Of a stretch of 64,000 bases of DNA, positions 1 through 7,426 are shown piece by piece (position 1 is the first letter of the stretch; the number at the start of each line of letters is the position of its first letter). The position numbers were made by a program, and so were the translations under genes. The notes beneath the pieces are model-generated. The model saw only the letters and a list, made by a program, of their open reading frames with translations, searched no databases and was not told where the DNA came from. This DNA comes from an uncultured Ruminococcus sp. (lineage in GTDB: Bacteria > Bacillota > Clostridia > Oscillospirales > Ruminococcaceae). Where the stretch lies: the NCBI GenBank assembly GCA_934435205.1, contig CAKSAK010000005.1, forward strand, positions 214,991-278,990, written 5' to 3'.

Positions 1-202
1 ACTCGTCTTGAAAAGACTTCACGATAATATTAAGCTCGCAGGTGAGCTTGCCGTCGCACACAAGCACGAAATCTGAGGGAGGATATGACTGCATAAGCAT
101 AGACTCAAGGCTCTCGTTAAGGTTCTCAGGAAGCTCACGGTCATACACCGACATAAGCACACTGTATTCAGGCAGCGTATATTTTCCAACACGATACGTC
201 AT
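1..202 (-). CDS. Family 2 glycosyltransferase, N-terminal fragment
   Basis: The gene runs off the left edge, so only the first 67 codons are visible. The start of the protein reads EYSVLMSVYDRE, followed by LNESLESMLMQSYPPSDFVLVCDG. This is the first strand-helix-strand of a GT-A fold, family 2 glycosyltransferase (AmsE/WcaA type), which transfers sugars from nucleotide-sugar donors to envelope polysaccharides on the cytoplasmic face. The ATG at 202 is preceded by a strong AGGAGGAGGG ribosome-binding site and a good promoter. The acceptor and the catalytic part lie outside the window, so specificity cannot be given. Confidence 0.75.
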   Translation of the reverse strand, partial: MTYRVGKYTLPEYSVLMSVYDRELPENLNESLESMLMQSYPPSDFVLVCDGKLTCELNIIVKSFQDE

Positions 203-234
203 AGAGTCCCTCCTCCTGCATTATAATTAACTCA

Positions 235-263
235 ATTATACTATAACAGCTCCAAAAAGTCAA
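235..263 (-). promoter_or_regulatory. Sigma-A-type promoter of the glycosyltransferase
   Basis: On the minus strand a TTGACT -35 box and a TATAAT -10 box are separated by 17 bases, about 35 bases upstream of the start codon. Confidence 0.65.
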
Positions 264-310
264 CTATGACCAACAAAGTATACTATTTATATAATACAGA
301 CTAATACAAA

Positions 311-341
311 CAAAAAAGACCGCCCCATTCGGAACGGTCTT
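311..341 (-). terminator. rpsT terminator
   Basis: A 7-bp stem (AAGACCG with CGGTCTT) is followed on the minus strand by a run of T, just after the rpsT stop codon. Confidence 0.8.
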
Positions 342-359
342 GTAAGCTACTTTGAAAAA

Positions 360-611
360 TTAGCCAAGCTTCTTAGCAAGCTGTGATACCTTTCTTGCAG
401 CAGCATTCTTATGCATAATGCCCTTTGTGCAAGCCATATCTACCTTCTTGATAGCAGCTCTTACTACTTCTTCCTTGTTCTCTGCATTCTCAGCTACAGC
501 AGCGTCAGCCTTCTTGAGTGCAGTTTTAAGATCAGACTTTACAGCCTTGTTTCTCATTGTCTTAGTGTTGATAACCTTGACTCTCTTCTTAGCGGATTTA
601 ATGTTTGGCAT
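360..611 (-). CDS. rpsT: Small ribosomal subunit protein bS20
   Basis: An 83-residue protein beginning MPNIKSAKKRVKV, the classic bS20 N-terminus, with the basic helical body (TMRNKAVKSDLKTALKKAD) and a C-terminal AARKVSQLAKKL. It binds 16S rRNA early in 30S assembly. An open frame extends 30 codons further upstream, but the ATG at 611 has a GGAGG box 5-9 bases away and matches the family start. Monocistronic, with its own terminator and divergent from gpr. Confidence 0.95.
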   Translation of the reverse strand: MPNIKSAKKRVKVINTKTMRNKAVKSDLKTALKKADAAVAENAENKEEVVRAAIKKVDMACTKGIMHKNAAARKVSQLAKKLG

Positions 612-832
612 ACCGACACCTCCCTCATTCTGTATAAATTTGCACTTATTTGCACAAGCTATCCGCAGACTGAGAGGAAATGCGGAAAGCCCTTTAAACA
701 AGCCTTGTAAAATATTTTACCACATTTCAAAAGAAATTGCAAGGGGGTATGATGAAAAAAATATAGAAATTTCACGCTCCAAATTGTAGGAACACACAAA
801 AACTTACACGATATCACAGAAAGGTGAATAAA

Positions 833-1702
833 ATGAGCATTAGAACGGATATGGCGGCAGAAAGCTTTTCCCATGCAGGCGGTGCAAAAAAGCTTCAAGG
901 AGTAAAGGTCGAAAACAAGGTCATTGAAAGCGCAAGGCTTGAGGTAACGGACATCACCATAGAAACGCAGGAAGCCGCTGAAAAGCTTGGCAGACCTGTG
1001 GGCAGATACATCACCCTTACCGCCACAGATTCAACATTCGATATGTACAGCGACAGTTTTCGTGAGCGTGCAGAAGTCATAGCAAAAGCCATAGGGGAGC
1101 TTTGCGGTGGTTGCGAACGTTTTTTGACAGTAGGGCTTGGGAATTCTGCCCTGACTTCCGACGCTGTAGGACCGCTCACCGCAGAAAAAATATTCGCCAC
1201 ACGGCATATAAAAATGCTTGCAAAAGAGCTTGATACTGACGATCTGGGCGAGGTCACGGTGATACAGACAGGAGTGCTTGGAAGCACGGGAATAGAATCC
1301 TCCGAGCAGGTAAAAGCTATCGCAGAGCGTGTAAGACCGCAGGCTGTCATTGCCGTTGACGCACTGGCTTGCAGCGAGCTTTCAAATCTTGGCAGAACAA
1401 TACAGCTTTGCGACACTGGCATTTCTCCGGGGAGCGGAGTCGAAAACGCACGAAAAGAGCTTTCGCTTTCGACCCTCGGGGTAAAGTGCATTGCCATAGG
1501 CGTGCCAACGGTCATAGACCTTTGCACTGCCGCACAGCACATTTTCGGTCAAACCGCTCCTGAAAGTTCCGAAAACATCATGGTCGCTCCGAAAACTGCT
1601 GACAAACTTTCGGAAAACTGTGCAAATCTCATTGCAATGGGCATAAACCGTGCCGTTCACCCTGCCCTGTCACAAGAGGACATTCGATCTCTCACCTGCT
1701 GA
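833..1702 (+). CDS. gpr: Germination protease (GPR endopeptidase)
   Basis: A 289-residue protein of peptidase family A25. GPR degrades small acid-soluble spore proteins when spores germinate. The N-terminus MSIRTDMAAES contains the conserved RTDMAxE segment around the zymogen processing region, and the body carries GLGNSALTSDAVGP and VDALACSELSNLGRTIQ, both conserved in the family. A GTG nine bases upstream is in frame, but ATG 833 has the better spacing to GAAAGG. The gene shows the host lineage makes endospores. It probably depends on a forespore sigma factor, though I could not read a convincing promoter. Confidence 0.92.
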   Translation: MSIRTDMAAESFSHAGGAKKLQGVKVENKVIESARLEVTDITIETQEAAEKLGRPVGRYITLTATDSTFDMYSDSFRERAEVIAKAIGELCGGCERFLTVGLGNSALTSDAVGPLTAEKIFATRHIKMLAKELDTDDLGEVTVIQTGVLGSTGIESSEQVKAIAERVRPQAVIAVDALACSELSNLGRTIQLCDTGISPGSGVENARKELSLSTLGVKCIAIGVPTVIDLCTAAQHIFGQTAPESSENIMVAPKTADKLSENCANLIAMGINRAVHPALSQEDIRSLTC

Positions 1703-1780
1703 CAAAAGGCAGGTGGTACAGCAATGTAAAACCTGTATACAGCGATTGTAAACTTTTTGTTAATATGTATGAGCGAAATA

Positions 1781-1807
1781 GTGAAAACGTTTTCTGAAAA
1801 CGTATAC
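1781..1807 (+). promoter_or_regulatory. LacI-family / cre-like operator
   Basis: A perfect 12-bp palindrome GAAAACGTTTTC (1783-1794) is followed directly by a second half-site TGAAAACGT. The central CG and the TGNAANCG pattern are those of LacI/CcpA-family operators. It lies about 95 bases upstream of the lipoprotein promoter. A near-identical core occurs upstream of xylB. Confidence 0.55.
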
Positions 1808-1876
1808 TCACACAAATTCAACACACCTTTGTCATAATCAACAAAAACACTTGAGCTTTATATTGCAAAATGCTGA

Positions 1877-1905
1877 TTGACTAAATTTAAACTTTTTGTT
1901 ATCAT
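1877..1905 (+). promoter_or_regulatory. Promoter of the binding lipoprotein
   Basis: TTGACT, a 17-base spacer, then TATCAT. The predicted transcript has a leader of about 115 bases. The spacer contains TAAACTTTTTGTTA (1888-1901), a perfect 14-bp copy of the sequence at 1749-1762, so this region holds two direct repeats plus the operator. Confidence 0.65.
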
Positions 1906-2025
1906 TAGTAAGGACGAAAAACAAGCGTTATGGCAAGCGTTGTCGGGTAACGGCGTTTGTCAGTCGTAACAGATGAACGTTTTTGGGTAAGGAACATTCG
2001 TCTATTATCAAGGAGGTTACTATTA

Positions 2026-3441
2026 ATGAAAATGGCAAAGAGAATTTTCGCTGCTGCTTGTGCGCTTTCACTGGCTTGCAGCATGGCTGCTTGCGGCAGC
2101 TCATCAAGTGACAGCTCATCTTCCAAGAAGGAAGCTAAGGCTATGACAGATGACCAGAAGGAGCAGGTAAATGCACTTCAGGATAAGCTCCCTGACATCG
2201 AGCTTTCAAACAAGACTATCAAGTGGATGGCTCACTATGACATCAACCCTAGCGATGGTAAGTCAGAGTCACCTGCTATCTCACTTTTCCAGACTAAGTA
2301 TGGTGGAAAGATCCAGTACGTTCAGACAACTTGGGACAATAGATATACTGACCTTGCTAAGGCAGTTATGGCTAATGACTCACCTGACTTCTTCCCTGCT
2401 GACGACATGGACGCATTCCCTAAGGGTGCTATCAAGGCCATGTTCGAGCCTATCGACGATGTAGTTGATCTCAGCTCAGACATCTGGTCATCATCACAGA
2501 CACTTAACGATTCATTCGTATTCAACGGCAAGCACTATGTAGCTGCTATCGACGTAAGACCACAGTATGTTTGCGTATACAACACAAAGACAATGTCAGA
2601 CTTTGGTTATGACGATCCTGCTGAGCTTTATGCTAACGATGAGTGGACATGGAGCAAGTTCACAGAGATGTGCCTTGACTTTGCAGACTCTGAGGCTGAC
2701 AGATACGCTCTTGACGGTTACTGGTACGGCAAGGCTCTTAACGATACTTGCGGTTATCCACTTATCGGTCTTGAGGACGGCAAGCTCGTAAACAACATGG
2801 CTAAGGCTGAAGTTGGCACAGTTCAGGAGCTTATGTACAACCTTGAGAAGAACAACGTTGTATTCGACAGATCAAGCAACAACTGGAAGACAAGAGGCGA
2901 CGGAGCTAACGGTGAGGGCCTTGGCTCACAGCTCACACTCTTTATCCCTATCGGTACATGGGCTCTCGAGGATACTGCTGAAAAGACTAAGACATTCGGA
3001 AGCGTCAAGGACGGCGAAGTTATGTTCGTTCCAATGCCAAGAATGGACGATTCCGACAAGTACTATGTATCTACAGGCGTAAACGGCTATCTCCTCTGCA
3101 AGAACGCTCCAAACCCAGACGGTTTCAATGCTTTCGTAAACTGCTGCAAGGTTGCAAACTCTGAGGTACAGAACATCACAAACGAGCAGCTCAAGAACGA
3201 CTACGGCTGGACAGACGAAATGATCGAGATGCGTCAGACAATTTACGATCTGGCTAGACAGAATCCTGTATTCGACTTCCAGGACGGTGTATCTGCTGAG
3301 CTTTCAACACTTATGCAGACAGTAAACCAGGCTACAATGGTAACAGGCGGCGGAGCTACTACATGGACAGAGTGCGTTGCTGAGAACCAGAAGGCTGTTG
3401 ATTACATCATCAAGGAAGCAAACGCTAACGTTGCTGAATAA
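2026..3441 (+). CDS. ABC-type sugar-binding lipoprotein (family 1 extracellular solute-binding protein)
   Basis: A 471-residue protein. Residues 1-23 form a lipoprotein signal peptide ending in the lipobox SMAAC, followed by a Ser/Lys linker (GSSSSDSSSSKKEAK). The rest has the layout of large carbohydrate-binding proteins of ABC importers (periplasmic-type fold, many W/Y residues, e.g. NDEWTWSKFTEMC). The ATG at 2026 has a perfect AGGAGG. Codon use is strongly biased (GCT, CTT, AAC, AAG), suggesting very high expression. No permease genes are adjacent, so it is an orphan whose partners lie elsewhere. The substrate is not readable; the LacI-type operator and terminator support a sugar-regulated single-gene unit. 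Confidence 0.82.
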   Translation: MKMAKRIFAAACALSLACSMAACGSSSSDSSSSKKEAKAMTDDQKEQVNALQDKLPDIELSNKTIKWMAHYDINPSDGKSESPAISLFQTKYGGKIQYVQTTWDNRYTDLAKAVMANDSPDFFPADDMDAFPKGAIKAMFEPIDDVVDLSSDIWSSSQTLNDSFVFNGKHYVAAIDVRPQYVCVYNTKTMSDFGYDDPAELYANDEWTWSKFTEMCLDFADSEADRYALDGYWYGKALNDTCGYPLIGLEDGKLVNNMAKAEVGTVQELMYNLEKNNVVFDRSSNNWKTRGDGANGEGLGSQLTLFIPIGTWALEDTAEKTKTFGSVKDGEVMFVPMPRMDDSDKYYVSTGVNGYLLCKNAPNPDGFNAFVNCCKVANSEVQNITNEQLKNDYGWTDEMIEMRQTIYDLARQNPVFDFQDGVSAELSTLMQTVNQATMVTGGGATTWTECVAENQKAVDYIIKEANANVAE

Positions 3442-3453
3442 TTCAGTATTTTC

Positions 3454-3483
3454 AAGCGGGACGTTCATTCGTCCCGCTTTTTT
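3454..3483 (+). terminator. Terminator of the binding lipoprotein gene
   Basis: A 9-bp stem AAGCGGGAC / GTCCCGCTT followed by seven T. Confidence 0.9.
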
Positions 3484-3581
3484 GTTGCCTTTGTATTTGT
3501 CACGAATTTGTTAAATAAATTTGTGCGCAAAATGTACAATATAAAATACATAAATTTGTGCAAGAATTTTTCGGATTTTTA

Positions 3582-3610
3582 TGTACAAATCATAAAAAAT
3601 ATGCTATAAT
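3582..3610 (+). promoter_or_regulatory. Probable promoter with extended -10
   Basis: TGCTATAAT gives a strong extended -10. The -35 (TGTACA) is weak and lies 17 bases upstream. The ATGTACAA motif occurs twice in this AT-rich leader. Confidence 0.5.
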
Positions 3611-3655
3611 AAATGTACGTTAAAAAGAATATATCAAAGAAGGGAGATATGTTTT

Positions 3656-4285
3656 ATGAGATCAATTATTACTATCAGCCGTGAATTTGGCAGCGGAGGA
3701 CGTGAAATAGGCAAGAAGCTTGCTGATGATCTGGGCATACCTTTCTATGATAAAGAGCTTTTGGAAATGGCTTCAAAAGAGAGCGGTATATGTCAGGAGC
3801 TTTTTGTTAAGAACGATGAGTCCTATACTAACAGCTTTCTTTTCTCACTGGTCATGGGAAATTACCCTGTAAGTGCAGACGGCAGGATCAATCCTGATAT
3901 GCCGCTTAATCACAAGATATTCTTGGCTCAGTTTGAAACTATCAAGAACATTGCAAAGAAGGGTCCATGCGTTATCGTTGGACGCTGTGCTGACTATGTT
4001 CTGAAAAATGAGCCTAACATTATCGACTTCTTCATTTCAGGCAACACTGCCGAGAAGAAAAAGCGTATCCTTGAGAGATACGATATAGAAAAGAACAAGG
4101 CTGAGGACTTTATCCGCAAGACGGATAAGCGGAGAGCTTCATACTATAATTATTACACCGACATGAGGTGGGGCGAGGCAAAGAACTATGACCTTTGTAT
4201 CAACTCGTCAAAGACAGGCGTTGACGGTGCTATCAAGCTTATGAAGGCTTATATCGAAATAAAAGAAGCCAACGCTGATAAATAG
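3656..4285 (+). CDS. Cytidylate kinase-like family protein, copy 1
   Basis: A 209-residue protein starting MRSIITISREFGSGGREIGKKLADDLGIPFYDKELL. It has the SREFGSGG phosphate-binding loop in place of a classic Walker A, followed by a cytidylate-kinase-like NMP kinase fold (CVIVGRCADYVL; later RASYYNYYTDMRWG). It is shorter and more divergent than housekeeping Cmk, and the physiological substrate of this family is not established. A second copy follows at 4501. Each has its own promoter, so the pair is not a simple operon. Confidence 0.8.
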   Translation: MRSIITISREFGSGGREIGKKLADDLGIPFYDKELLEMASKESGICQELFVKNDESYTNSFLFSLVMGNYPVSADGRINPDMPLNHKIFLAQFETIKNIAKKGPCVIVGRCADYVLKNEPNIIDFFISGNTAEKKKRILERYDIEKNKAEDFIRKTDKRRASYYNYYTDMRWGEAKNYDLCINSSKTGVDGAIKLMKAYIEIKEANADK

Positions 4286-4329
4286 GAATTTTTCGTTTTA
4301 ATTCATTTTACTTTCCTTACTACGAAAGA

Positions 4330-4355
4330 GGGCTGACCATAGGGTCGGTCCTTTT
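4330..4355 (+). terminator. Terminator after cytidylate kinase-like copy 1
   Basis: A 9-bp stem GGGCTGACC / GGTCGGTCC containing G-U pairs, with a four-base loop and a TTTT tail. Confidence 0.65.
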
Positions 4356-4411
4356 CCGTTTTATGAGGAACTTTATTACTCTAGCTTAAACAAAGTGTAA
4401 CCAATATGTTA

Positions 4412-4440
4412 TTGACAATAACAAGCAAATATATTATACT
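4412..4440 (+). promoter_or_regulatory. Promoter of cytidylate kinase-like copy 2
   Basis: TTGACA, 17 bases, TATACT: a near-consensus housekeeping promoter about 60 bases before the start codon. Confidence 0.75.
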
Positions 4441-4500
4441 GTATAAAAGGGCAGAAGTCCGTCAAAAAAATAAAAAATACTGCAAAAGGAGAAACAGAAA

Positions 4501-5103
4501 ATGGCTGAAATAAAAGTTATCACTATCGGCAGACATTATTGCGCAGGCGGTTCGACTATCGGTAAGATCGTGGCTGAAAAGCTTGGTATCCCATGCTATG
4601 ACAGAGAGATAATCGACATGGCGGCGCAGAAAAGCGGCATTGCAATGAGCGAGATACAAAAATACGAAGAGGCTGTGCTGAACATTCTCAAAACGCCTAT
4701 AAATCTGTTTTCTAAGGAGAAAGAGTATCCTATAACAGAGAAGATATTCGCCGCTGAAACAGAGGTAATAATGGAGCTTGTTTCAAAGGGAAACTGCGTT
4801 ATCGTGGGCAGATGTGCAGATTTTATACTGAAAAACAAAGTCAAGACGCTGAATGTCTTCATTAATGCAAGCTTTGAGAAGCGTCAGGAGTGCGCAATGG
4901 AGAAGCACAACATCTCCGAGGACGAGGTAGAAGCAAGGCTCAAAAAGTATGACAAGAAGCGTGCCGACTACTACAACTCCAACACCAACAAAAAGTGGGG
5001 AGATATTTCAAGCTATGATATGTGCCTTGACAGCGGCAAGCTTGGCTACGAAATGTGTGCCGACATAATTGCCGACACTGTGAAGCTTTCAAGGGAGAAA
5101 TAG
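4501..5103 (+). CDS. Cytidylate kinase-like family protein, copy 2
   Basis: A 200-residue paralogue of the gene at 3656. The N-terminus MAEIKVITIGRHYCAGGSTIGKIVAEKLGIPCYDREI keeps the Gly-rich loop but has GRHYCAGGST where copy 1 has SREFGSGGRE. The middle (CVIVGRCADFILKN) and the end (KRADYYNSNTNKKWG) align well with copy 1. The two are clearly duplicates, and the changed loop suggests different substrate use. It lies 30 bases upstream of ybaK and is probably cotranscribed with it. Confidence 0.8.
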   Translation: MAEIKVITIGRHYCAGGSTIGKIVAEKLGIPCYDREIIDMAAQKSGIAMSEIQKYEEAVLNILKTPINLFSKEKEYPITEKIFAAETEVIMELVSKGNCVIVGRCADFILKNKVKTLNVFINASFEKRQECAMEKHNISEDEVEARLKKYDKKRADYYNSNTNKKWGDISSYDMCLDSGKLGYEMCADIIADTVKLSREK

Positions 5104-5132
5104 GGGCAATATTTTATTGGGAGCGATAAAAA

Positions 5133-5621
5133 ATGTCAAAGGATAAGGAAGTCAAGACCAACGCCATGCGTATTCTTGACAGAAATAAGGTAAAATACAA
5201 AGTCAACACATACGAGTGCGACGAGTTTATCGACGGCATACACATTGCAGATATGCTCGGTCAGCCTTATGAAAGCTCGTTCAAGACCCTTGTGACGGTG
5301 GGCAAAAGCGGCAATTACTATGTTTTTGCCATTCCTATCGCAGAGGAGCTTGACATGAAAAAGGCGGCAAAGTCCGTAGGTGAAAAGTCGGTGGAGATGC
5401 TCCATGTGAAGGATATAAACTCTGTTACGGGCTACATTCGTGGCGGCTGTACGCCTCTTGGCATGAAAAAGCAGTACATGACGGTAGTTGACAGCTCTGC
5501 GGAGCAGTTTGAGGAGATAATCATAAGCGGCGGACGTATCGGGTCGCAGATAATGCTTTCACCAAAAGACCTTATCAAGGTCACAAGGGGTAAATTCGAG
5601 AGCATAACAATGAGTGAATAG
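5133..5621 (+). CDS. ybaK: Cys-tRNA(Pro)/Cys-tRNA(Cys) deacylase YbaK
   Basis: A 162-residue single-domain protein of the YbaK/ProX editing family. It has the family motifs FKTLVTVGKSGNYYVFAIPI near residues 50-70, with the catalytic-site lysine region (KAAKSVGEKSVEM), and GYIRGGCTPLGMKK. It hydrolyses Cys mischarged on tRNA-Pro in trans. It follows the second cytidylate-kinase-like gene by 30 bases and shares a bidirectional terminator with the convergent CLC gene. Confidence 0.9.
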   Translation: MSKDKEVKTNAMRILDRNKVKYKVNTYECDEFIDGIHIADMLGQPYESSFKTLVTVGKSGNYYVFAIPIAEELDMKKAAKSVGEKSVEMLHVKDINSVTGYIRGGCTPLGMKKQYMTVVDSSAEQFEEIIISGGRIGSQIMLSPKDLIKVTRGKFESITMSE

Positions 5622-5622
5622 A

Positions 5623-5649
5623 AAAAGAGAGCCGCTTTGGCTCTCTTTT
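5623..5649. terminator. Bidirectional terminator between ybaK and the CLC gene
   Basis: AAAAGAGAGCC / GGCTCTCTTTT, an 11-bp stem with T-runs on both sides. It overlaps the stop codon region of the minus-strand gene. Confidence 0.85.
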
Positions 5650-6922
5650 ATTTTGCATTTATGTTGATATATTCAGGCTTTGTCTTTGAGTACATTATTT
5701 TCTGGCTGGAATAAAGTCCGTAATAGCCCGAAAGCATATAGCTTACTCCGCAGGCGACCGCAAAAAGCACAAGACCACTTCCACCGAAAAGCTCATAGCT
5801 GAGAAGTATGGAAGCCACAGGACAGTTCACAACGCCACAGAAAAGTGCCACAAGACCTATAGCCGCACCAAATGATGGGTCAAGTCCCAAAAAGCCTGCG
5901 GCTGTACAGCCAAAAGTCGCTCCTATAAAGAACGTTGGAACTATCTCACCGCCCTTGAAGCCTGTATTTATAGTTATGGCGGTGAAAAGCATTTTCAGGG
6001 CAAAGGCTTCTGGGTGCGCCTTACCTTTCTCTAAAGCCGCCACGATAACGTCTACGCCTGCTCCGTTGTAATCCCTTGTACCTACAAGCAAGGTCAAAGC
6101 AATGACCACAGCGCCACCGACAGCTATCCTGAGATAGGTGTTAGGGAGATACATCTGAAATCTTGAATGCGAAAACTCCATTACCATACAAAGGAGTATG
6201 GATATCACCGCACAAAGAGCCGCAAGCGCTGCTATCTGGGTCACAGACACAAGGGAAAGCCTTGGTATGCCTGTTATGGTGAACTTTGTTGGTGCAAGCC
6301 CTGCCAACAGGGATATTTTATATGCGATAAGGGAGGAAGCTATGCAAGGCACAAGACCCACATAGTATATAACGCCCACGCTTATTACTTCCATGGCGAA
6401 GAAAGTCGCAGTCAAAGGCGTGCCGAAAAGTGCGGCAAACACTGCGCTCATTCCGCACATTATCACAAGGCTGGAGTCTTTTTCGTCAAGCTTTAAAAGC
6501 TCGCCTGCCTTTGCGCCAATGCTTCCGCCAAGCTGCAAAGCCGCACCCTCACGTCCTGCCGAGCCGCCCGTAAGGTGGGTGAGTACAGTGCCAAGGAAGA
6601 TGAGAGGCGCCATAAGCAACGGCACTTTGATGTTTCCACGAACAGAGCTTATAATAAGATTTGTGCCGGTCTCCTCGTTGACCTTGCAGACACGGTAGCT
6701 GAAAATGATAAACAGACCAGCCAACGGCATAAGATACAGTGTCCAGCTATGACCCTCACGGAAGCCTGTGGCAAAGTTTACCGCCATATGGAACAGCGAG
6801 CCGACTATTCCCCCGACAACGCCCACAGCGCAGGCTATAAAGACCCACTTTGCAAAGGCTATGGAGAATTTTTTCACCGTTCGCATTTTGCTTTTTATAA
6901 ACTCACTGCTTATTTTCCTCAC
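5648..6922 (-). CDS. CLC-family anion transporter without CBS domains
   Basis: A 424-residue polytopic membrane protein with about ten hydrophobic helices. The CLC signature GREG is present (GGSAGREGAALQLGGSIG), including the gating glutamate. The GSGIP chloride-site loop of canonical CLCs is replaced by an ETGTNLI segment about 35 residues earlier, a pattern I associate with the fluoride-exporting CLC-F clade, but this assignment is tentative. The second selectivity helix reads ALFGTPLTATFFAMEV. There is no C-terminal CBS pair and no fluoride riboswitch upstream. It is transcribed alone, downstream of the ridA terminator. Confidence 0.8.
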   Translation of the reverse strand: MRKISSEFIKSKMRTVKKFSIAFAKWVFIACAVGVVGGIVGSLFHMAVNFATGFREGHSWTLYLMPLAGLFIIFSYRVCKVNEETGTNLIISSVRGNIKVPLLMAPLIFLGTVLTHLTGGSAGREGAALQLGGSIGAKAGELLKLDEKDSSLVIMCGMSAVFAALFGTPLTATFFAMEVISVGVIYYVGLVPCIASSLIAYKISLLAGLAPTKFTITGIPRLSLVSVTQIAALAALCAVISILLCMVMEFSHSRFQMYLPNTYLRIAVGGAVVIALTLLVGTRDYNGAGVDVIVAALEKGKAHPEAFALKMLFTAITINTGFKGGEIVPTFFIGATFGCTAAGFLGLDPSFGAAIGLVALFCGVVNCPVASILLSYELFGGSGLVLFAVACGVSYMLSGYYGLYSSQKIMYSKTKPEYININAK

Positions 6923-6942
6923 CCCTTTTTACAGAAAAACAA

Positions 6943-6962
6943 CGGGCGACATATGCCGCCCG
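6943..6962 (-). terminator. ridA operon terminator
   Basis: On the minus strand CGGGCG / CGCCCG forms a stem followed by GTTGTTTTTC. Confidence 0.6.
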
Positions 6963-6995
6963 AAATTATACAAAACGCCTGATACTACTGCATAA

Positions 6996-7020
6996 CGGGA
7001 GAACGCTGTTCGCCCCTACA
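6996..7020 (-). repeat. Dispersed intergenic palindrome, copy 1 (subtype GCGAAC)
   Basis: First of about ten copies of a short palindrome that reads TGTAGGGGCGAAC...GTTCNCCCG on the minus strand. Every copy is 23-47 bp, sits in an intergenic gap, starts TGTAGGGG and ends CCCG, and has compensated arms. This looks like a REP-type element rather than an operator. This copy lies directly downstream of ridA. Confidence 0.7.
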
Positions 7021-7028
7021 GATAGGAC

Positions 7029-7403
7029 TTATACCTCAGCGATCACCTCTACCTCAACAAGAACGTCCTTTGGAAGCTCTTTTGCGGCAACGCATGAACG
7101 TGCAGGCTTTGATGTGAAATACTCGCCGTAAACGCCGTTGAATGCGCCGAAGTCTGACATGTTCTTAAGGAAGCATACTGTCTTTACAGCCTTGCCGATA
7201 GATGTTCCTGCGGCTTCAAGAACGTTTGTGAGGTTCTTGCAAACCTGATGTGTCTGCTCCTCGATAGTTGTTGCTTCAACGTTGCCTGTTGCAGGGTTTA
7301 TTGCTATCTGACCTGATGTGAAAACAAGGTTTCCTACCTTCATTGCCTGTGAATATGGACCTATTGCGTCCGGTGCGTTCTTTGTGTAAACAACTTCTGC
7401 CAT
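7029..7403 (-). CDS. ridA: RidA family enamine/imine deaminase
   Basis: A 124-residue protein with the RidA/YjgF signature: IGPYSQAMKVGNLVFTSGQIAI at the start, the arginine-containing KPARSCVAAKELP near residue 105 and a C-terminal VEVEVIAEV. RidA hydrolyses the reactive 2-aminoacrylate and 2-aminocrotonate released by PLP dehydratases. It lies 23 bases downstream of threonine dehydratase, the enzyme that makes those intermediates, so the operon pairs producer and detoxifier. Confidence 0.95.
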   Translation of the reverse strand: MAEVVYTKNAPDAIGPYSQAMKVGNLVFTSGQIAINPATGNVEATTIEEQTHQVCKNLTNVLEAAGTSIGKAVKTVCFLKNMSDFGAFNGVYGEYFTSKPARSCVAAKELPKDVLVEVEVIAEV

Positions 7404-7426
7404 TTTTATCTACTCCTGTCTTAAAA

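Noticed and set aside
895..1542. 215-codon minus-strand open frame
   Set aside because: It lies antisense inside gpr, has no RBS or recognisable domain, and reflects the codon bias of gpr.
4233..4285. Possible frameshift between the two cytidylate-kinase-like genes, making one long protein
   Set aside because: Each has a complete domain, its own promoter and RBS, and a terminator lies between them.
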